The notes beneath the pieces are model-generated. The model was not told where the DNA came from, did no database searches, and saw only the letters and a list, made by a program, of their open reading frames with translations. A DNA stretch of 5,609 nucleotides from Candidatus Anderseniibacteriota bacterium (GTDB lineage Bacteria; Patescibacteriota; Andersenbacteria; UBA10190), in the NCBI GenBank assembly GCA_003229735.1, contig QIFI01000034.1, positions 1 to 5,609 on the forward strand. Reading direction: 5' to 3'. The position numbers and the translations under genes are program-made. Position 1 is the first letter of the stretch; every line of letters starts with the position of its first letter. Shown here piece after piece: positions 5,519 to 5,609 of the stretch.

Positions 5519-5609
5519 TATCCTCTGCCTACTGAATGATACACAAATCCCAGTTTCTCTCCCGCACCAGAGCCGAGCTCGGTGCAGGACTTCGCCTCAC
5601 TCACGTGAG
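5519..5609. repeat. 91-bp direct repeat, copy 2, ending at the window edge
   Basis: This copy is identical to 5417-5507, with its hairpin at 5564-5585 and the terminal palindrome CTCACGTGAG at 5600-5609. The window stops on the last base of the shared sequence. That suggests either that the tandem array continues beyond, or that a contig ended because the repeat could not be resolved. Its first four bases, with the spacer, form the palindrome GATAGATCTATC (5511-5522), which copy 1 lacks at its left edge. Confidence 0.95.

Noticed and set aside
5417..5609. CRISPR array
   Set aside because: The repeat is 91 bp and the spacer only 11 bp, the reverse of CRISPR proportions; only two units are present and no cas gene is nearby.

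Overview
The window reads as a compact bacterial chromosome fragment with three genes, all on the plus strand, followed by a gene-poor 3' end. No rRNA or other taxonomic marker is present. A candidate-phyla (Patescibacteria/CPR-like) origin is my inference. It rests on the LeuRS variant KMSKRWGN, a large FG-GAP/Fn3/PKD surface protein ending in carboxypeptidase-regulatory-like domains around a transmembrane hairpin, strongly G-over-C coding strands, and the use of TTGACA/TATAAT-type promoters. All three genes end in TAG or TAA, and nothing suggests recoding of TGA.

Layout. Positions 2-1078 hold the C-terminal part of leucyl-tRNA synthetase, entering from outside the window. Positions 1079-1169 are a short regulatory gap with a perfect 17+1+17 nt palindrome and an extended -10 promoter. 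Positions 1170-4549 encode one large membrane-anchored surface protein that is split by a reading-frame change in a TA-rich run near 1480-1490. The N-terminal fragment (1170-1553) carries the membrane anchor and the first propeller repeat. The second fragment (1559-4549, open without a start codon from about 1484) carries six more repeats, a beta-sandwich region, an Fn3 domain, a Pro/Thr linker, a PKD-like domain, three membrane helices and two regulatory-like domains. Joined, the two parts give exactly seven propeller repeats, which is the main argument that this is one gene. Positions 4611-5294 encode a 227-residue sugar-nucleotide pyrophosphorylase-like enzyme.

The last 315 bases (5295-5609) have no convincing gene. 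They begin with a near-consensus sigma-70 promoter that overlaps the end of the nucleotidyltransferase gene, followed within about 80 nt by two intrinsic terminator-like hairpins. They end with two identical 91-bp copies of a palindrome-rich repeat, 102 bp apart, the second ending on the last base of the window. The base composition flips there (C exceeds G on the plus strand), which suggests a differently oriented or mobile sequence and possibly an assembly break in a longer tandem array.

Functionally, leuS is housekeeping. The middle gene looks like an envelope or adhesion protein, and the nucleotidyltransferase probably supplies an activated sugar for envelope glycans. A direct link between the last two is not shown by the sequence.
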